The notes under the pieces are model-generated. The model worked only from the letters and a program-made list of their open reading frames with translations. It did no database searches and was not told the DNA's origin. This document shows positions 20,174 to 28,860 of a stretch of 64,000 bases of DNA, one piece after another; the first letter of the stretch is position 1; every line of letters begins with the position of its first letter. The stretch spans positions 1,426,001-1,490,000 of the forward strand of contig NZ_CP029287.2 in assembly GCF_003201675.2 (NCBI RefSeq), read 5' to 3'. The DNA comes from Metallosphaera hakonensis JCM 8857 = DSM 7519. Its GTDB lineage: Archaea; Thermoproteota; Thermoprotei_A; Sulfolobales; Sulfolobaceae. Both the position numbers and the translations under genes were made by a program.

Positions 20174-20184
20174 TTTTAATATAG
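20174..20184 (+). promoter_or_regulatory. TATA-like element upstream of rpl14e-cbf5
   Basis: TTTTTAATATA lies about 33 bp before the rpl14e ATG at 20212, immediately after the helicase gene. It would start the rpl14e-cbf5-methyltransferase transcript. Confidence 0.4.
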
Positions 20185-20211
20185 ATGACAAGTTTTAATT
20201 CGTGTTCTTGT

Positions 20212-20502
20212 ATGGCAGTAATAGAAGTTGGCAGGATATGTGTCAAACTGAGCGGACGTGAAGCGGGTAGCAAGTGTGTTATAGTTGACATAATAGATAA
20301 TAACTTCGTTCTGGTCACAGGTCCGAAGAACTTAAGTGGGGTAAAGAGGAGGAGAGTCAACATATCTCATATTGAGCCTACGGATAAGTTAGTCGAAATA
20401 CAAAAGGGAGCTTCAGATCAAGACGTCGAGGCTAAGATAAAGGAGCAAGGGCTAATCGAATATATGAAGGAGAAGGTGAAAGTTAAAATTCCAGTGATTT
20501 GA
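20212..20502 (+). CDS. rpl14e: Ribosomal protein L14e
   Basis: A 96-residue large-subunit protein with an N-terminal KOW/SH3-like fold. Typical stretches are MAVIEVGRICVKLSGREAGSK, VLVTGP and GVKRRRVNISHIEPT. ATG 20212 is preferred over the longer frame from 20185, whose extra residues are not L14e-like. Its stop is followed immediately by the cbf5 ATG, a conserved archaeal pairing. Confidence 0.93.
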   Translation: MAVIEVGRICVKLSGREAGSKCVIVDIIDNNFVLVTGPKNLSGVKRRRVNISHIEPTDKLVEIQKGASDQDVEAKIKEQGLIEYMKEKVKVKIPVI

Positions 20503-21523
20503 ATGGGTTTTTCTTCTTTTGTAGAGAAGATAGATCGGTTCTGTGATTATCCACAACCTTGGGAAACACGAAAGGATTACGTTCCTCTTGGAGAATTTGG
20601 GGTAGAACCGGATAAGAGACCCATTTCAGAGATGATTAGCTCCTCAATCATTAATGTTGATAAACCACCAGGACCCACGAGTCATGAAGTGGCCTTCTGG
20701 GTTAAAACCATGTTCGGTCTACCTAGAGTGGGACACGGCGGGACCCTAGAGCCCTTATGGGCGGGGCAATCCCAAGGTTACGGGTGTACTCCCAATAGGT
20801 CTAGGTAAGGCCACAAGAGTAATGAACTTGATTACAAAGTCAGGAAAGGAATACATCTGTCTCATGGAAGTGCATTGCGAGTTTTCAGAGGATAAACTTA
20901 GAGAAGTCTCAAAACAATTCGTTGGAACTATTTACCAGAAACCTCCTGTTAGATCTTCAGTTAAGAGGAGAGTGAGAAAAAGAGAAATCTATTCGCTGGA
21001 TTTACTTGAAATTTCTGGAAGGAGAGTCCTCATGAGAATATCCTCAGAGCCAGGAACATACATGAGAAAAATTTGTCATGACATGGGGATTCTACTAGGC
21101 TGTGGAGCCCATATGAGGGAATTGAGAAGGACAAAGTCTGGAATATTCAAGGAGGACACTCTAGTGACTCTTCAACAAGTCTCCGAAGCCTTATATCTGT
21201 ATAACAACTGTAGGGAGGAGGATGAACTGAGAAGAATCTTGATACCAATGGAGTACGCCTTTTGTGGAATTCCTAAAATAATAGTTGATGACGAGACTGT
21301 TAATTCACTGGCTTACGGTTCTCCACTCATGGCTCCAGGTATAGTCGCATTTCAACCTTTCAAGAAAGGAGATGTGGTAGCATTAATTACATGGAAAGGG
21401 GAAGGAATTGCCCTTGGGAAGGCTTTGCTAGATTCTAAGTCTTTGGGAAGAAAGGGAGAGGTGGTCAAGACTGATAGGGTCCTTATAGAGAAAGATGTTT
21501 ACCCAAGGACATGGAAGAAATGA
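20503..21523 (+). CDS. cbf5: tRNA/rRNA pseudouridine synthase Cbf5, split by a 19-nt intron
   Basis: The catalytic subunit of H/ACA guide RNPs, which also makes tRNA pseudouridine 55. The frame is exon 1 20503-20749 joined to exon 2 20769-21523, giving 333 residues. Exon 1 carries the N-terminal extension and NVDKPPGPTSHEV. Exon 2 continues PKVTGVLPIGLGKATR and holds the thumb loop region and a C-terminal PUA domain (PLMAPGIVAF, GDVVALIT). The splice restores GHGGTLDP, in which Asp83 is the catalytic aspartate; its codon is split after the first base. Without splicing the first frame stops at 20808. An intron at this gene is known in several crenarchaea. The last bases overlap the methyltransferase start (ATGA). 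Confidence 0.95.
20750..20768 (+). other. BHB intron in cbf5 pre-mRNA (19 nt)
   Basis: The insert folds into a strict bulge-helix-bulge. The outer helix is GGGA (20740-20743) with TCCC (20770-20773). The central 4-bp helix is CCCT (20744-20747) with GGGG (20763-20766). Bulges are AGA (20748-20750) and CAA (20767-20769). The distal helix is GCCC with GGGC, closed by a TTAT loop. Cutting after the second base of each bulge removes exactly 20750-20768 and gives the codon GAT for the catalytic Asp. Confidence 0.93.
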
Positions 21524-22089
21524 TTTACGAGGTGAGCCAAATATTTGTAGTAACAGATGTAGTAAATGGAATCCCGCTGAATCTTGTAAGCTATCCTGGA
21601 CTATTTTCTAAGAAAAGACTTGATTTAGGAACAAGGGTGTTTTTAGAGAACCTGGCGATCCCAAATAGCGGGGCCGTTGTAGATGTAGGTTGCGGATATG
21701 GTCCTATAGGAATTTATTTGGCTTTGGCGAATCCAAGACTCCTCGTTTACATGTTAGATGCGAATCCGCTTGCAGTTAAGGCATCTAGGGAAAATGTGGA
21801 GCGATATGGCTTAAGCGAGAGGGTAATAGTTATGAGAAGCGATGTGCTCTCGTCCTTACAAGTAAAAGTTAACGCAATCTTCTCCAACCCGCCCCTTTCA
21901 AAAGGGGTAGATGTCTTAGAAAGGCTAGCAATACAGAGTTCAGAGAGACTGGAAAAAGGTGGTTACGTTCAGATGGTTTTGTATAAGGGAGAGAGTAACG
22001 CGCTTAAGCTATTTAGTAAGTATTTTTCTGTTGTTAAGATAACAAAGAACGTAAAGGGATACTCCATAGTTTTAGCTTCAAATGAGTAG
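21520..22089 (+). CDS. Class I SAM-dependent methyltransferase, RsmC-like
   Basis: A 189-residue methyltransferase of the small MTS/RsmC-like group. Motif I is VVDVGCGYGPIG, followed by MLDANPLAVKASREN. The N6- or N2-type catalytic motif is FSNPPLSKG, where NPP is the usual signature for methylating exocyclic amino groups. The N-terminal FSKKRLDLGTRVFLE is shared with RsmC-type rRNA guanine methyltransferases. ATG 21520 overlaps the cbf5 stop as ATGA, so the two RNA-modification genes are coupled. The substrate (rRNA or tRNA) is not known. Confidence 0.8.
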   Translation: MIYEVSQIFVVTDVVNGIPLNLVSYPGLFSKKRLDLGTRVFLENLAIPNSGAVVDVGCGYGPIGIYLALANPRLLVYMLDANPLAVKASRENVERYGLSERVIVMRSDVLSSLQVKVNAIFSNPPLSKGVDVLERLAIQSSERLEKGGYVQMVLYKGESNALKLFSKYFSVVKITKNVKGYSIVLASNE

Positions 22090-22214
22090 GAATAACTATA
22101 CCTGATCCAAGAGTAGTTACGAAATTCTTTCTCATAGATTAAAGCGAAACAAATTTTATTTTACTGATTTTGTACAGTCAGACTTTCCTGTAAATGTCGT
22201 CGGTTTAATTTATA

Positions 22215-22311
<97 letters not shown>

Positions 22312-22333
22312 ACATACAAAACTCCACTTCTCG

Positions 22334-22343
22334 TTTTTAAATG
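22334..22343 (-). promoter_or_regulatory. TATA box of tRNA-Ser(TGA)
   Basis: On the minus strand CATTTAAAAA is centred about 28 bp upstream of the mature tRNA 5' end, the expected archaeal TATA position. Confidence 0.5.
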
Positions 22344-22354
22344 TTTGCGGGTTT

Positions 22355-22373
22355 AACTCATTTCAAATGAGTT
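22355..22373. repeat. Perfect 9-bp palindrome
   Basis: AACTCATTT and AAATGAGTT are perfect inverted repeats separated by one base. It lies just upstream of the tRNA-Ser(TGA) promoter. It could be an operator-like site or a remnant of an element end; nothing else in the sequence decides. Confidence 0.35.
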
Positions 22374-23090
22374 CTAATATTCAGTTAATGTGTTCATAGT
22401 GTAGACATTATGACATGAATCAGGGATTAAGCCTTTCTTGTGCCAAGAGATTGAAGAAGAGTACCTTCTAAGCTGAACGTATCTTTAGGCATGAATGTTT
22501 CTGTTAAGTTCTTGAAGTGGGTTTTAGGGCGTCTAGGATATAATTACTTAAAACACTAATGGTCTATCTCGGATTAAGGGCCAGGCGAGATGAGGTATGA
22601 GAAGCTAGTTGATATGCATAGAGACTGTGAAATGGTCAGAGATGGAGTCTCACCACGTCCGTGGACCAGGTAAAGGATAGTAACAGAACCTTGAAAGACG
22701 ATTAGGTTACCAATAGATTTAATGCTCGATAACAAAGGGAAGTGTCAGTCAAGAAACGTCTGAAGTATCTTCTGCAGAGACAGCTTCGCTTACTCAAAGA
22801 CCTGTCATACTATGTCGCGCTACAGCTGCTTGAGCAGAGATAGCTTGGATCGACTTTGATCAAGGGTTACCTCGTCTATGAATAATACTCAACTCAATAT
22901 ATAAATATATACAACGATATAAGATCATCATAGATGCATTCATTTACTTAGGGGCCTAACTATTTAATAAGCATATTATAAACAATAGCGAAGTGGCCGA
23001 CCTATAGACGTCCCTGCCCATAAAACGTTTGTAGAACCCCCAAGAAGATAAGATTTGTTAGGGGTAAGATACAGTCTTCAGATGATGAGA

Positions 23091-23168
<78 letters not shown>

Positions 23169-23190
23169 ACGTTTTAATATTATTACAAGT

Positions 23191-23200
23191 TATATTTAAA
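23191..23200 (-). promoter_or_regulatory. TATA box of tRNA-Asp
   Basis: On the minus strand TTTAAATATA lies 23-32 bp upstream of the mature 5' end, with a purine-rich AGC element just before it as a possible BRE. Confidence 0.5.
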
Positions 23201-23467
23201 GCTATCTTTTCTTACTGGTTAGATCTAAAAATCTTTTGGTTAGATATGGGGATAGCGGTTTAGAGGAACCTATTTGCTCACCTTATATTCCTTCGCCTAG
23301 ATAAATTCTCTAGAATAGATATTATACAAATATATGAGATGGTCCTATTAAATTATATAAACTAAAATATTCCAGTAAAATACTATAGGTAATCTATGAT
23401 TGTGGAACTTAGTATACTATGTTCTCAGTAGGAGTACTTAAGAAGATTTCACCTAGGCAGAAGGAAC

Positions 23468-23542
23468 CTAAAACAAGATCTCAATATCTTTAAGCTCTTC
23501 TTCATAACAAGGAGCACTTTCTCCACAAACACCACAAGTCAA
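23468..23542 (-). pseudogene. Fragment encoding a CxxC-type cysteine motif
   Basis: A 24-codon minus-strand frame between two stops reads TCGVCGESAPCYEEELKDIE followed by a short hydrophobic end. The C-X2-C-X5-C pattern and the acidic helix look like part of a zinc-binding protein. There is no clear promoter or ribosome site. More likely a remnant than a complete gene. Confidence 0.25.
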
Positions 23543-24075
23543 CTATGTGCCCAGTAGATTCTTCACTTAGACCATCTCTTATGAAAAGGTGAGTTACTGG
23601 GCATACTCAAATACAGGGAAACTCAGCTCTAGAACTGGGGCGATTCAGGTGTCAATTGCGAAGTGTAATTATGGCAAAAAAGACCAAATAAAGGAAATTG
23701 TTAAGTGTGAATCCCTACATAGTCCATACGTGAGCGTTCAATTACATTCATTCTATTTCTATAAATAAACTGACTTCGCAAAGGAGACGTAAACACCCAG
23801 CTAGGTAAATACTATCCAGGCTCTCTGTTCACAGTCCAGAAATACATTTTTCCTCTAAATCCAGTAACTAATCTAACTCTATCATAAAGTACTACTAATT
23901 GCATAGTCTTAGATGGAACTTATGAACCTTATCTGACATTGGTTTACGAGAAATTATTTACATATCTATTTTAGATGATAGCCTCAAGACAAGAGAGATA
24001 TCGAACTCTTTGACGTCTATACAAAGAAGGTTATAACTTAAAGCAGTGGTTCACGAATTGTTAATCGGGGAATAT

Positions 24076-24813
24076 ATGAGAGTAGTATACACCAATGCGT
24101 TTGATTTCAAGACTATCATAGAAGCATTAACGAAGCTAATAGATGAGGCAACTTTCTCCTTCACTACTGCAGGAATGGATTTAGTAGCCATTGACAGGGC
24201 TCATATTTCTCTTATAAAATTACATTTTCCTAAAGAAGCTTTCGAGGAATTCGATGTTGAGGATCAGTTCAAGTTCGGCTTTAACACTTTATATATGCTG
24301 AAGATCATGAATAGTGCTAAAAGAAAAGAGAAAATGGAAATTGAATTAAACAATGAATCAGACATAGTTCTTAGGATCATGGGAGATCCTTTGAGGGAAT
24401 TCACAATTAGGAACATAGAGGTCCCTATTCCAGAAATTCCGGAACTAAAACTGGATTTTGATGTAAAGGCCATAGTCAATTCAGCTGGATTTAAGAAGGC
24501 CGTTTCAGAGATTTCTACAGTTAGCGACTCCGTAGAAATTGACGGTTCCGATAGTGGGCTTAAGCTGAGATCAAAGGGAAGCACAGAGGTAGAAGTCGAG
24601 TTCTCAAAGGAACTGGGAGGACTTCAAGATATCGAGGTAAAGAAACCAGCCCTCTCAAGTTACTCTTCAGACTACCTTGAAGATGTCCTGGGTCTAACTA
24701 GGCTTTCTGGTTTTCTTAATCTCCTTTACTCTGAACAGAAGCCACTACAGTTAGAATTTAATATGGAGAACGGCGGTAGTGTAGTGTATCTCTTAGCTCC
24801 TCAAATGGGGTGA
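24076..24813 (+). CDS. pcn3: DNA polymerase sliding clamp subunit PCNA3
   Basis: The second clamp paralogue of the window, 245 residues from ATG 24076. Segments VALDRAHISL-like (VAIDRAHISLIKLHFPKE), DQFKFGFNTLYMLKI and the C-terminal [10 protein letters not shown] match what I recall of S. solfataricus PCNA3 rather than PCNA1 or PCNA2. The upstream GTG 24046 in the same frame would add 10 residues not seen in the family. TATAACTTAAA at 24029-24040 is a likely promoter. Its stop overlaps the next start as GTGA, so the clamp gene is co-expressed with two methionine synthase-like genes. Confidence 0.92.
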   Translation: MRVVYTNAFDFKTIIEALTKLIDEATFSFTTAGMDLVAIDRAHISLIKLHFPKEAFEEFDVEDQFKFGFNTLYMLKIMNSAKRKEKMEIELNNESDIVLRIMGDPLREFTIRNIEVPIPEIPELKLDFDVKAIVNSAGFKKAVSEISTVSDSVEIDGSDSGLKLRSKGSTEVEVEFSKELGGLQDIEVKKPALSSYSSDYLEDVLGLTRLSGFLNLLYSEQKPLQLEFNMENGGSVVYLLAPQMG

Positions 24814-25778
24814 TAGAATTTACAATAGAAATAACAGGAAGTTATCCTAGGGCAATATCTTTAGGAAAGGTTTTTTCAAGATATAGGTCAGGAAAGATAG
24901 ATAGATCGGTCCTGGAATCCGAAATATCAAAAAGAACTCTAACATTTCTGTCTCTTGCCAAAGAAATAAACGCAAAGTATACAACCGACGGTTTGTTGAG
25001 ATGGGACGACATAATAGATGTCACATTTTCCTATCTATCAGGTCCTAAAAAGGGGGAACTAATGAGGTTTTATGACAACAACTTCTACTATAGGAAACCT
25101 GTTATCAAGGAGGAGATTAAGGCTAATCCCGACGAATATAATAGAGCATTGAAGGAGAGCCTAGACCTGGCTAAAAAGGCTGAGTATTCTGGAGTCGTGA
25201 AGGGCGTGATAACCGGTCCACTAACTTACGCCCTTTTAAGCGATGACAGATACTATGACAACGCTCAGGAGCTTATCTTCGCTTATTCCAAGGAGGTTAA
25301 CTCTGTGCTCAAATCCATTCCATCAGGGATAGGTGCAGTCGAAATTCATGAGCCTTCGTTCTTTGAGAAGGGTATCAAGTCATCCCTTATCTCTAGGTTA
25401 AGCGAAGCGTATTCGGAAATGTTCAAGGGAGTAAATATCGAGAAGCACTTAATCACTTACTTCAGGGTTATCCCAGCCAAACTGGATACATTCTTCAATT
25501 TGCCCGTGGATGTGTATGGACTTGATGTAATAGAGAACTTGAACGCTCTAGCTCAAATTTACAAGAGAGTTAAGGACAGGAAAATGTTCTTCGGTGTCCT
25601 AAACACAAGAAACACAAAATTGGAGAGAGTGTCCACAATTAGGAGAATTGTAGAGAAAGCTTATCAAAATGGATCTTCTCTGGTTCTGATAGGAAACTCG
25701 GCACCAATGGATTTTATACCAGAAATAATCGCAATAAGGAAATTGAAGCTTCTTAAGAAAGTAGGTGACAAGGCATGA
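24810..25778 (+). CDS. Methionine synthase-like protein lacking the zinc ligands
   Basis: A 322-residue TIM-barrel protein related to the C-terminal half of cobalamin-independent methionine synthase (MetE). ITGSYPRA at the N-terminus and [12 protein letters not shown] are shared with its neighbour. The neighbour's HIC zinc motif is here HLITYF, and the later PDCG is GNSAPM, so the homocysteine-activating zinc site is absent. It starts at GTG within the PCNA3 stop and overlaps the catalytic gene by 4 bp. It probably serves as a partner or methyl-donor-binding subunit of the next protein; this is inferred from tight linkage. Confidence 0.75.
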   Translation: MIEFTIEITGSYPRAISLGKVFSRYRSGKIDRSVLESEISKRTLTFLSLAKEINAKYTTDGLLRWDDIIDVTFSYLSGPKKGELMRFYDNNFYYRKPVIKEEIKANPDEYNRALKESLDLAKKAEYSGVVKGVITGPLTYALLSDDRYYDNAQELIFAYSKEVNSVLKSIPSGIGAVEIHEPSFFEKGIKSSLISRLSEAYSEMFKGVNIEKHLITYFRVIPAKLDTFFNLPVDVYGLDVIENLNALAQIYKRVKDRKMFFGVLNTRNTKLERVSTIRRIVEKAYQNGSSLVLIGNSAPMDFIPEIIAIRKLKLLKKVGDKA

Positions 25779-26770
25779 ATCTTCCACCACTTCCCACTAC
25801 TGTGATAGGAAGTTATCCTAGACCCAAATGGCTCAGGGAAATGATCTCTCTTCATAAAAACGGCAGGGTATCTGACGAAGACATGGAAGAGGCGTTCAAT
25901 GATGCGGCGGTTTCAGCGATGAGAGATCACCAGGTTGCTGGTATTGATGTTCCCACTGATGGTGAAGTTAAGAGAGATGAAATGGTAGAGTTTTTTGCCG
26001 AGAGACTTAAAGGGTTTAGATTTTACGGACCCGTGAGAGTATGGGGTACAGCATATTATAGGAAGCCGTCAATAGTATCAAAGATAGAATACAATAAACC
26101 TATGCTTGTTGAAGAGGTGAAATTCACTAAGAGTATTTCCTATACTCCATATTTCAAGGTCACCATTACTGGCCCGTACACTATGGCTTACTGGTCTTAT
26201 AATGAATATTATAAGGATAGAAAGGAGATGGTATTCGACTTAGCTAAAGCCATTAACGCTGAAATTAGAAACCTTGTTGAGGCGGGAGCTCAGGTTATTC
26301 AAGTCGATGAACCAGCAATTCACTCTAGCGCTGAGGAAGTGGAATGGGCTGTGGAAGCCGTAAATGAGTCAGTTAAGGGAATAAATGCCAAGCTAATGTT
26401 ACATATTTGCTACGGTGACTACAAAATAGTTGCCCCGTATCTAAACGATTTTAAGGTGGATCAGATAAACTTCGCGTTAAAGATTTACAACTATAAACCA
26501 CTCAAGTTGTTTAAGGAAGTTGGATATGATAAGGAGATCGGTGCTGGAGTAATAGATGTTCATAATCGTAATGTCGAGTCATCAGAGGAGGTTTACAAGG
26601 ATATCAAACGGTTAATGGACTACTTCCCATTGGATAAGATCTGGATAAATCCGGATTGTGGCCTCAAACTTCTTCCTAGGAATATAGCCTTCTCCAAGAT
26701 GGTCTCTATGGTAAAGGGAGTAGAGATGGTAAGGGAAGAACTTAAAAAGAGTGGAGCTGTTGGAAAGTAG
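25775..26770 (+). CDS. Core-MetE methionine synthase, archaeal (MesC-like)
   Basis: A 331-residue protein corresponding to the catalytic half of MetE only. The zinc site is complete: HIC in [10 protein letters not shown] and Cys in NPDCGLK, with acidic residues VDEPAIH between them. [14 protein letters not shown] is the conserved N-terminal loop. Short archaeal MetE proteins of this type (MesC) make methionine from homocysteine without the folate-binding N-terminal half, taking methyl groups from a corrinoid protein or another non-folate donor. Its upstream paralogue without zinc ligands is likely its partner. Confidence 0.85.
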   Translation: MNLPPLPTTVIGSYPRPKWLREMISLHKNGRVSDEDMEEAFNDAAVSAMRDHQVAGIDVPTDGEVKRDEMVEFFAERLKGFRFYGPVRVWGTAYYRKPSIVSKIEYNKPMLVEEVKFTKSISYTPYFKVTITGPYTMAYWSYNEYYKDRKEMVFDLAKAINAEIRNLVEAGAQVIQVDEPAIHSSAEEVEWAVEAVNESVKGINAKLMLHICYGDYKIVAPYLNDFKVDQINFALKIYNYKPLKLFKEVGYDKEIGAGVIDVHNRNVESSEEVYKDIKRLMDYFPLDKIWINPDCGLKLLPRNIAFSKMVSMVKGVEMVREELKKSGAVGK

Positions 26771-26786
26771 ATAGCGGTGATTATAT

Positions 26787-27245
26787 TTGAATAAGAGGAG
26801 ATCGAGAGGGAGATCTCATTCAACTAGACCAGTAAGGGCTGGCTCCCCGAAATGGGTAAGGTTTTCAAGGGAAGAGGTAGAGATGTTAATTGAGGAGTTG
26901 GCCAAGAAGGGTTATACTCCTTCTATGATTGGCTTGGTTCTTAGAGATCAGTACGGGGTTCCTTTGGCTAAACAGATAATAGGCAAGAAGGTTAACCAAT
27001 TCCTTCGTGAGAAAGGACTAGCTCCAGATATTCCTGAGGATCTATTTAACCTTATCAGGAGAGCGGTAAATGTAAGGAGACATCTCAATGAATATCCTGC
27101 GGATAAGACAGCTAAGAAAGGCCTAGAAGAGATAGAGTCTAAGATTAGAAGGGTGTCAAGATATTACAAGGAAGTTCAGATTCTCCCTGCTAATTGGGCT
27201 TATGATCCTGCCAAGGCCGAACTTCTAGTGAGTGCCTCTTCTTAA
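26787..27245 (+). CDS. rps15: Ribosomal protein S15 (uS15)
   Basis: Archaeal/eukaryal-type S15 of 152 residues with the N-terminal extension ending in SPKWVRFS and the S15 core [25 protein letters not shown]. The start is TTG 26787 after a GGTGAT site at 26776-26781. It ends a + strand transcript; T-rich sequence follows before the convergent RNase H gene. Confidence 0.95.
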   Translation: MNKRRSRGRSHSTRPVRAGSPKWVRFSREEVEMLIEELAKKGYTPSMIGLVLRDQYGVPLAKQIIGKKVNQFLREKGLAPDIPEDLFNLIRRAVNVRRHLNEYPADKTAKKGLEEIESKIRRVSRYYKEVQILPANWAYDPAKAELLVSASS

Positions 27246-27247
27246 AC

Positions 27248-27281
27248 TTATTTTTATTTCCTCGCTTTTTATTTATTTTCT
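27248..27281 (+). terminator. T-rich terminator region between rps15 and rnhA
   Basis: Several T-tracts (TTATTTTTATTT, GCTTTTTATTTATTTTCT) follow the rps15 stop in the 84-bp convergent gap. This is the usual form of archaeal termination signals. Confidence 0.45.
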
Positions 27282-27329
27282 AGATTTTAACTCCTAGTAT
27301 TGCATATTAAATCAGATGATAGATAAAAT

Positions 27330-27779
27330 TCAATCAACACATCCTACTTTCTTTAGCTTTCCTTTTAGAACTAAATCGTAGGCTAGCCTGGTCATTCTGT
27401 CAGCCTCTTTATTCTCCTCTCTAGGTATCCACTCTACTCTGGCACTATGGAACTTCTCGAGTAAACGTTTGGCTTCGTTGAAAAGGGGTATAATTCGCTT
27501 TGATTTAACTGAATATTCTCCATTTAATTGCTTAATTACCAACTGACTATCTCCCATTATATGAGGTTCAGTCACTCCTAAACTTAGCATTCTTTTCATC
27601 ATGCAGATTACTCCCATGTATTCGGCGACGTTGTTAGTGGAGTTAGAGTCCCAAGGAACTGAAGCTAGTCCCATTCCTTCAATCTTACCTTCTGCTAAGT
27701 ATATTACATATCCATATGTGGCTATTCCCCCAGGATTTCTGGGTTCACATAGACCATCAAATTTGCCTTGGGCTTTCAA
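27330..27779 (-). CDS. rnhA: Ribonuclease HI
   Basis: A 149-residue type 1 RNase H that degrades RNA in RNA:DNA hybrids. Catalytic carboxylates are visible as Asp8 in KFDGLCEP, Glu in NNVAEYMG, Asp in MGDSQLV and Asp in NKEADRM. It lacks the basic protrusion of E. coli RNase HI, and its length equals that of the S. tokodaii enzyme as I recall it. Its start overlaps the end of the CbiX gene by 23 bp. Confidence 0.92.
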   Translation of the reverse strand: MKAQGKFDGLCEPRNPGGIATYGYVIYLAEGKIEGMGLASVPWDSNSTNNVAEYMGVICMMKRMLSLGVTEPHIMGDSQLVIKQLNGEYSVKSKRIIPLFNEAKRLLEKFHSARVEWIPREENKEADRMTRLAYDLVLKGKLKKVGCVD

Positions 27780-28149
27780 TTACTTGTTCTACCCTTTCCT
27801 TGAGTATTTCAGCAACTCTTTTATCAATACCGATAGGTCTAGCGATGGAAACCTTCACCTTTTTACCTTCTATATCAACCTCTCCATTATCATTCACTCC
27901 AATTAATCTCGGTATATCCCTATAGAAATGAGCTCCTGCAGCAAATAAAAGTGGAACCGCAATTATTTCCTGAGCCCCCATCTTAACTAAGGACTCTGTC
28001 GCAGCTCTCAAAGAGGGTTCATTAAACTCTATAAAACCAAACTCTACTAGATCGAAGTATTCCTTTAACAGGTCCTTGTAGTTTATTGCTACCTCCTTCC
28101 ACTCATTTACTCTGCTTCCGTGTAAGACCAGAAGTATTCCTGTCTTCAT
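27757..28149 (-). CDS. cbiX: Sirohydrochlorin cobaltochelatase, short form (CbiX)
   Basis: A 130-residue half-size class II chelatase that inserts cobalt into sirohydrochlorin as a homodimer. The metal-binding histidines are in LVLHGSR (residue 10) and GAHFYRDIP. Short CbiX proteins are typical of archaea. It shares a transcript with RNase HI. Together with cbiA at 8.8 kb it indicates a cobalamin pathway, although metal specificity (Co or Ni) cannot be read from sequence alone. Confidence 0.88.
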   Translation of the reverse strand: MKTGILLVLHGSRVNEWKEVAINYKDLLKEYFDLVEFGFIEFNEPSLRAATESLVKMGAQEIIAVPLLFAAGAHFYRDIPRLIGVNDNGEVDIEGKKVKVSIARPIGIDKRVAEILKERVEQVIESPRQI

Positions 28150-28168
28150 ATAATCACTACTTAACCCT

Positions 28169-28178
28169 GAGTTTATAT
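28169..28178 (+). promoter_or_regulatory. TATA box upstream of rps6e
   Basis: GTTTATATAC lies about 45 bp before the rps6e start and would give a leader of roughly 20 nt. It lies in the 68-bp gap between divergent cbiX and rps6e. Confidence 0.45.
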
Positions 28179-28217
28179 ACTCGTGTCATTATAGCTTTGT
28201 GAAAAGGGGAAAGAGCA

Positions 28218-28856
28218 TTGGCTGACTTCAAGATTGTTATATCAGATCCAGCTTCGAAAAAGGTCACGATGATGAGGATTAAGGTGAAATTAACCGATAC
28301 GGTTCAATCCGAGGAAGGAGAAAAAGAAGGAAGGACTTTACCAGTTTGTCTAATAAATCCCAAAACAAAGGAAAAATTAGGAGCGGATCAATTCATTACG
28401 GTGGAGATCAAAAAGCAGGAAGGGGACAAGAAGGTTAAAATAAAAGTTCATTTTCTAGTCAAGGACTCAGCTGAAGTTCCAGAAGGAGAAATTCTGGCCA
28501 GTAAGACCTTAGCAGAAAAGTTTGGTTCAGAGGAGTTTGAAGCGATAGCTTATAGAACTAAGTCGTTCCAAATTAGCGTAGATCAGAATCAGCTTAACCT
28601 CATTGGTTCTAAAATTGGGGACAACTTCACTGTTTCCATTGGTGGAACAGTTCTCAAGTTAATTATAAATGGCGGTTCTGATAACACTGGTTTTCCGATG
28701 AGGCCTGACGTTCAAGGAGCGGCAAAGAGAAGAATACTTTTAGCAGGCCCTCCAGGTTTCATACCCTCAGAGAATGGAGAGAAGAGGCGTAAAGTAGTTC
28801 GCGGAAATGTTGTAAGTCCTGAATCTGTCCAGATCAATTGCCTCATCGTAAGGTGA
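28218..28856 (+). CDS. rps6e: Ribosomal protein S6e
   Basis: A small-subunit protein, here 212 residues from TTG 28218. The core motif [15 protein letters not shown] and the following [11 protein letters not shown] are diagnostic. The N-terminal half before that motif is longer than in the shortest archaeal S6e proteins. It precedes aIF2-gamma by 4 bp, a conserved crenarchaeal linkage. Confidence 0.93.
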   Translation: MADFKIVISDPASKKVTMMRIKVKLTDTVQSEEGEKEGRTLPVCLINPKTKEKLGADQFITVEIKKQEGDKKVKIKVHFLVKDSAEVPEGEILASKTLAEKFGSEEFEAIAYRTKSFQISVDQNQLNLIGSKIGDNFTVSIGGTVLKLIINGGSDNTGFPMRPDVQGAAKRRILLAGPPGFIPSENGEKRRKVVRGNVVSPESVQINCLIVR

Positions 28857-28860
28857 TTTT

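Larger units (their letters stand above)
23169..24045. other. Gene-poor stretch upstream of PCNA3
   Basis: This AT-rich 877-base stretch shows no intact gene. It holds the tRNA-Asp promoter at its left edge, a 9-bp direct repeat TGGTTAGAT at 23217-23225 and 23237-23245, a minus-strand cysteine-motif fragment at 23468-23542, and the presumed PCNA3 promoter near 24029-24040. The rest looks like relaxed or decayed sequence. Confidence 0.4.

Noticed and set aside
20503-20808. Frameshifted or truncated cbf5 pseudogene
   Set aside because: The break is a 19-nt insert with a perfect bulge-helix-bulge, and excision restores the invariant catalytic motif; an intron explains it better.
22400-23000. 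Named insertion sequence or SSV-type integrase remnant
   Set aside because: Fragments look coding but no transposase or integrase catalytic motif is readable, and no duplicated tRNA 3' end flanks the region.
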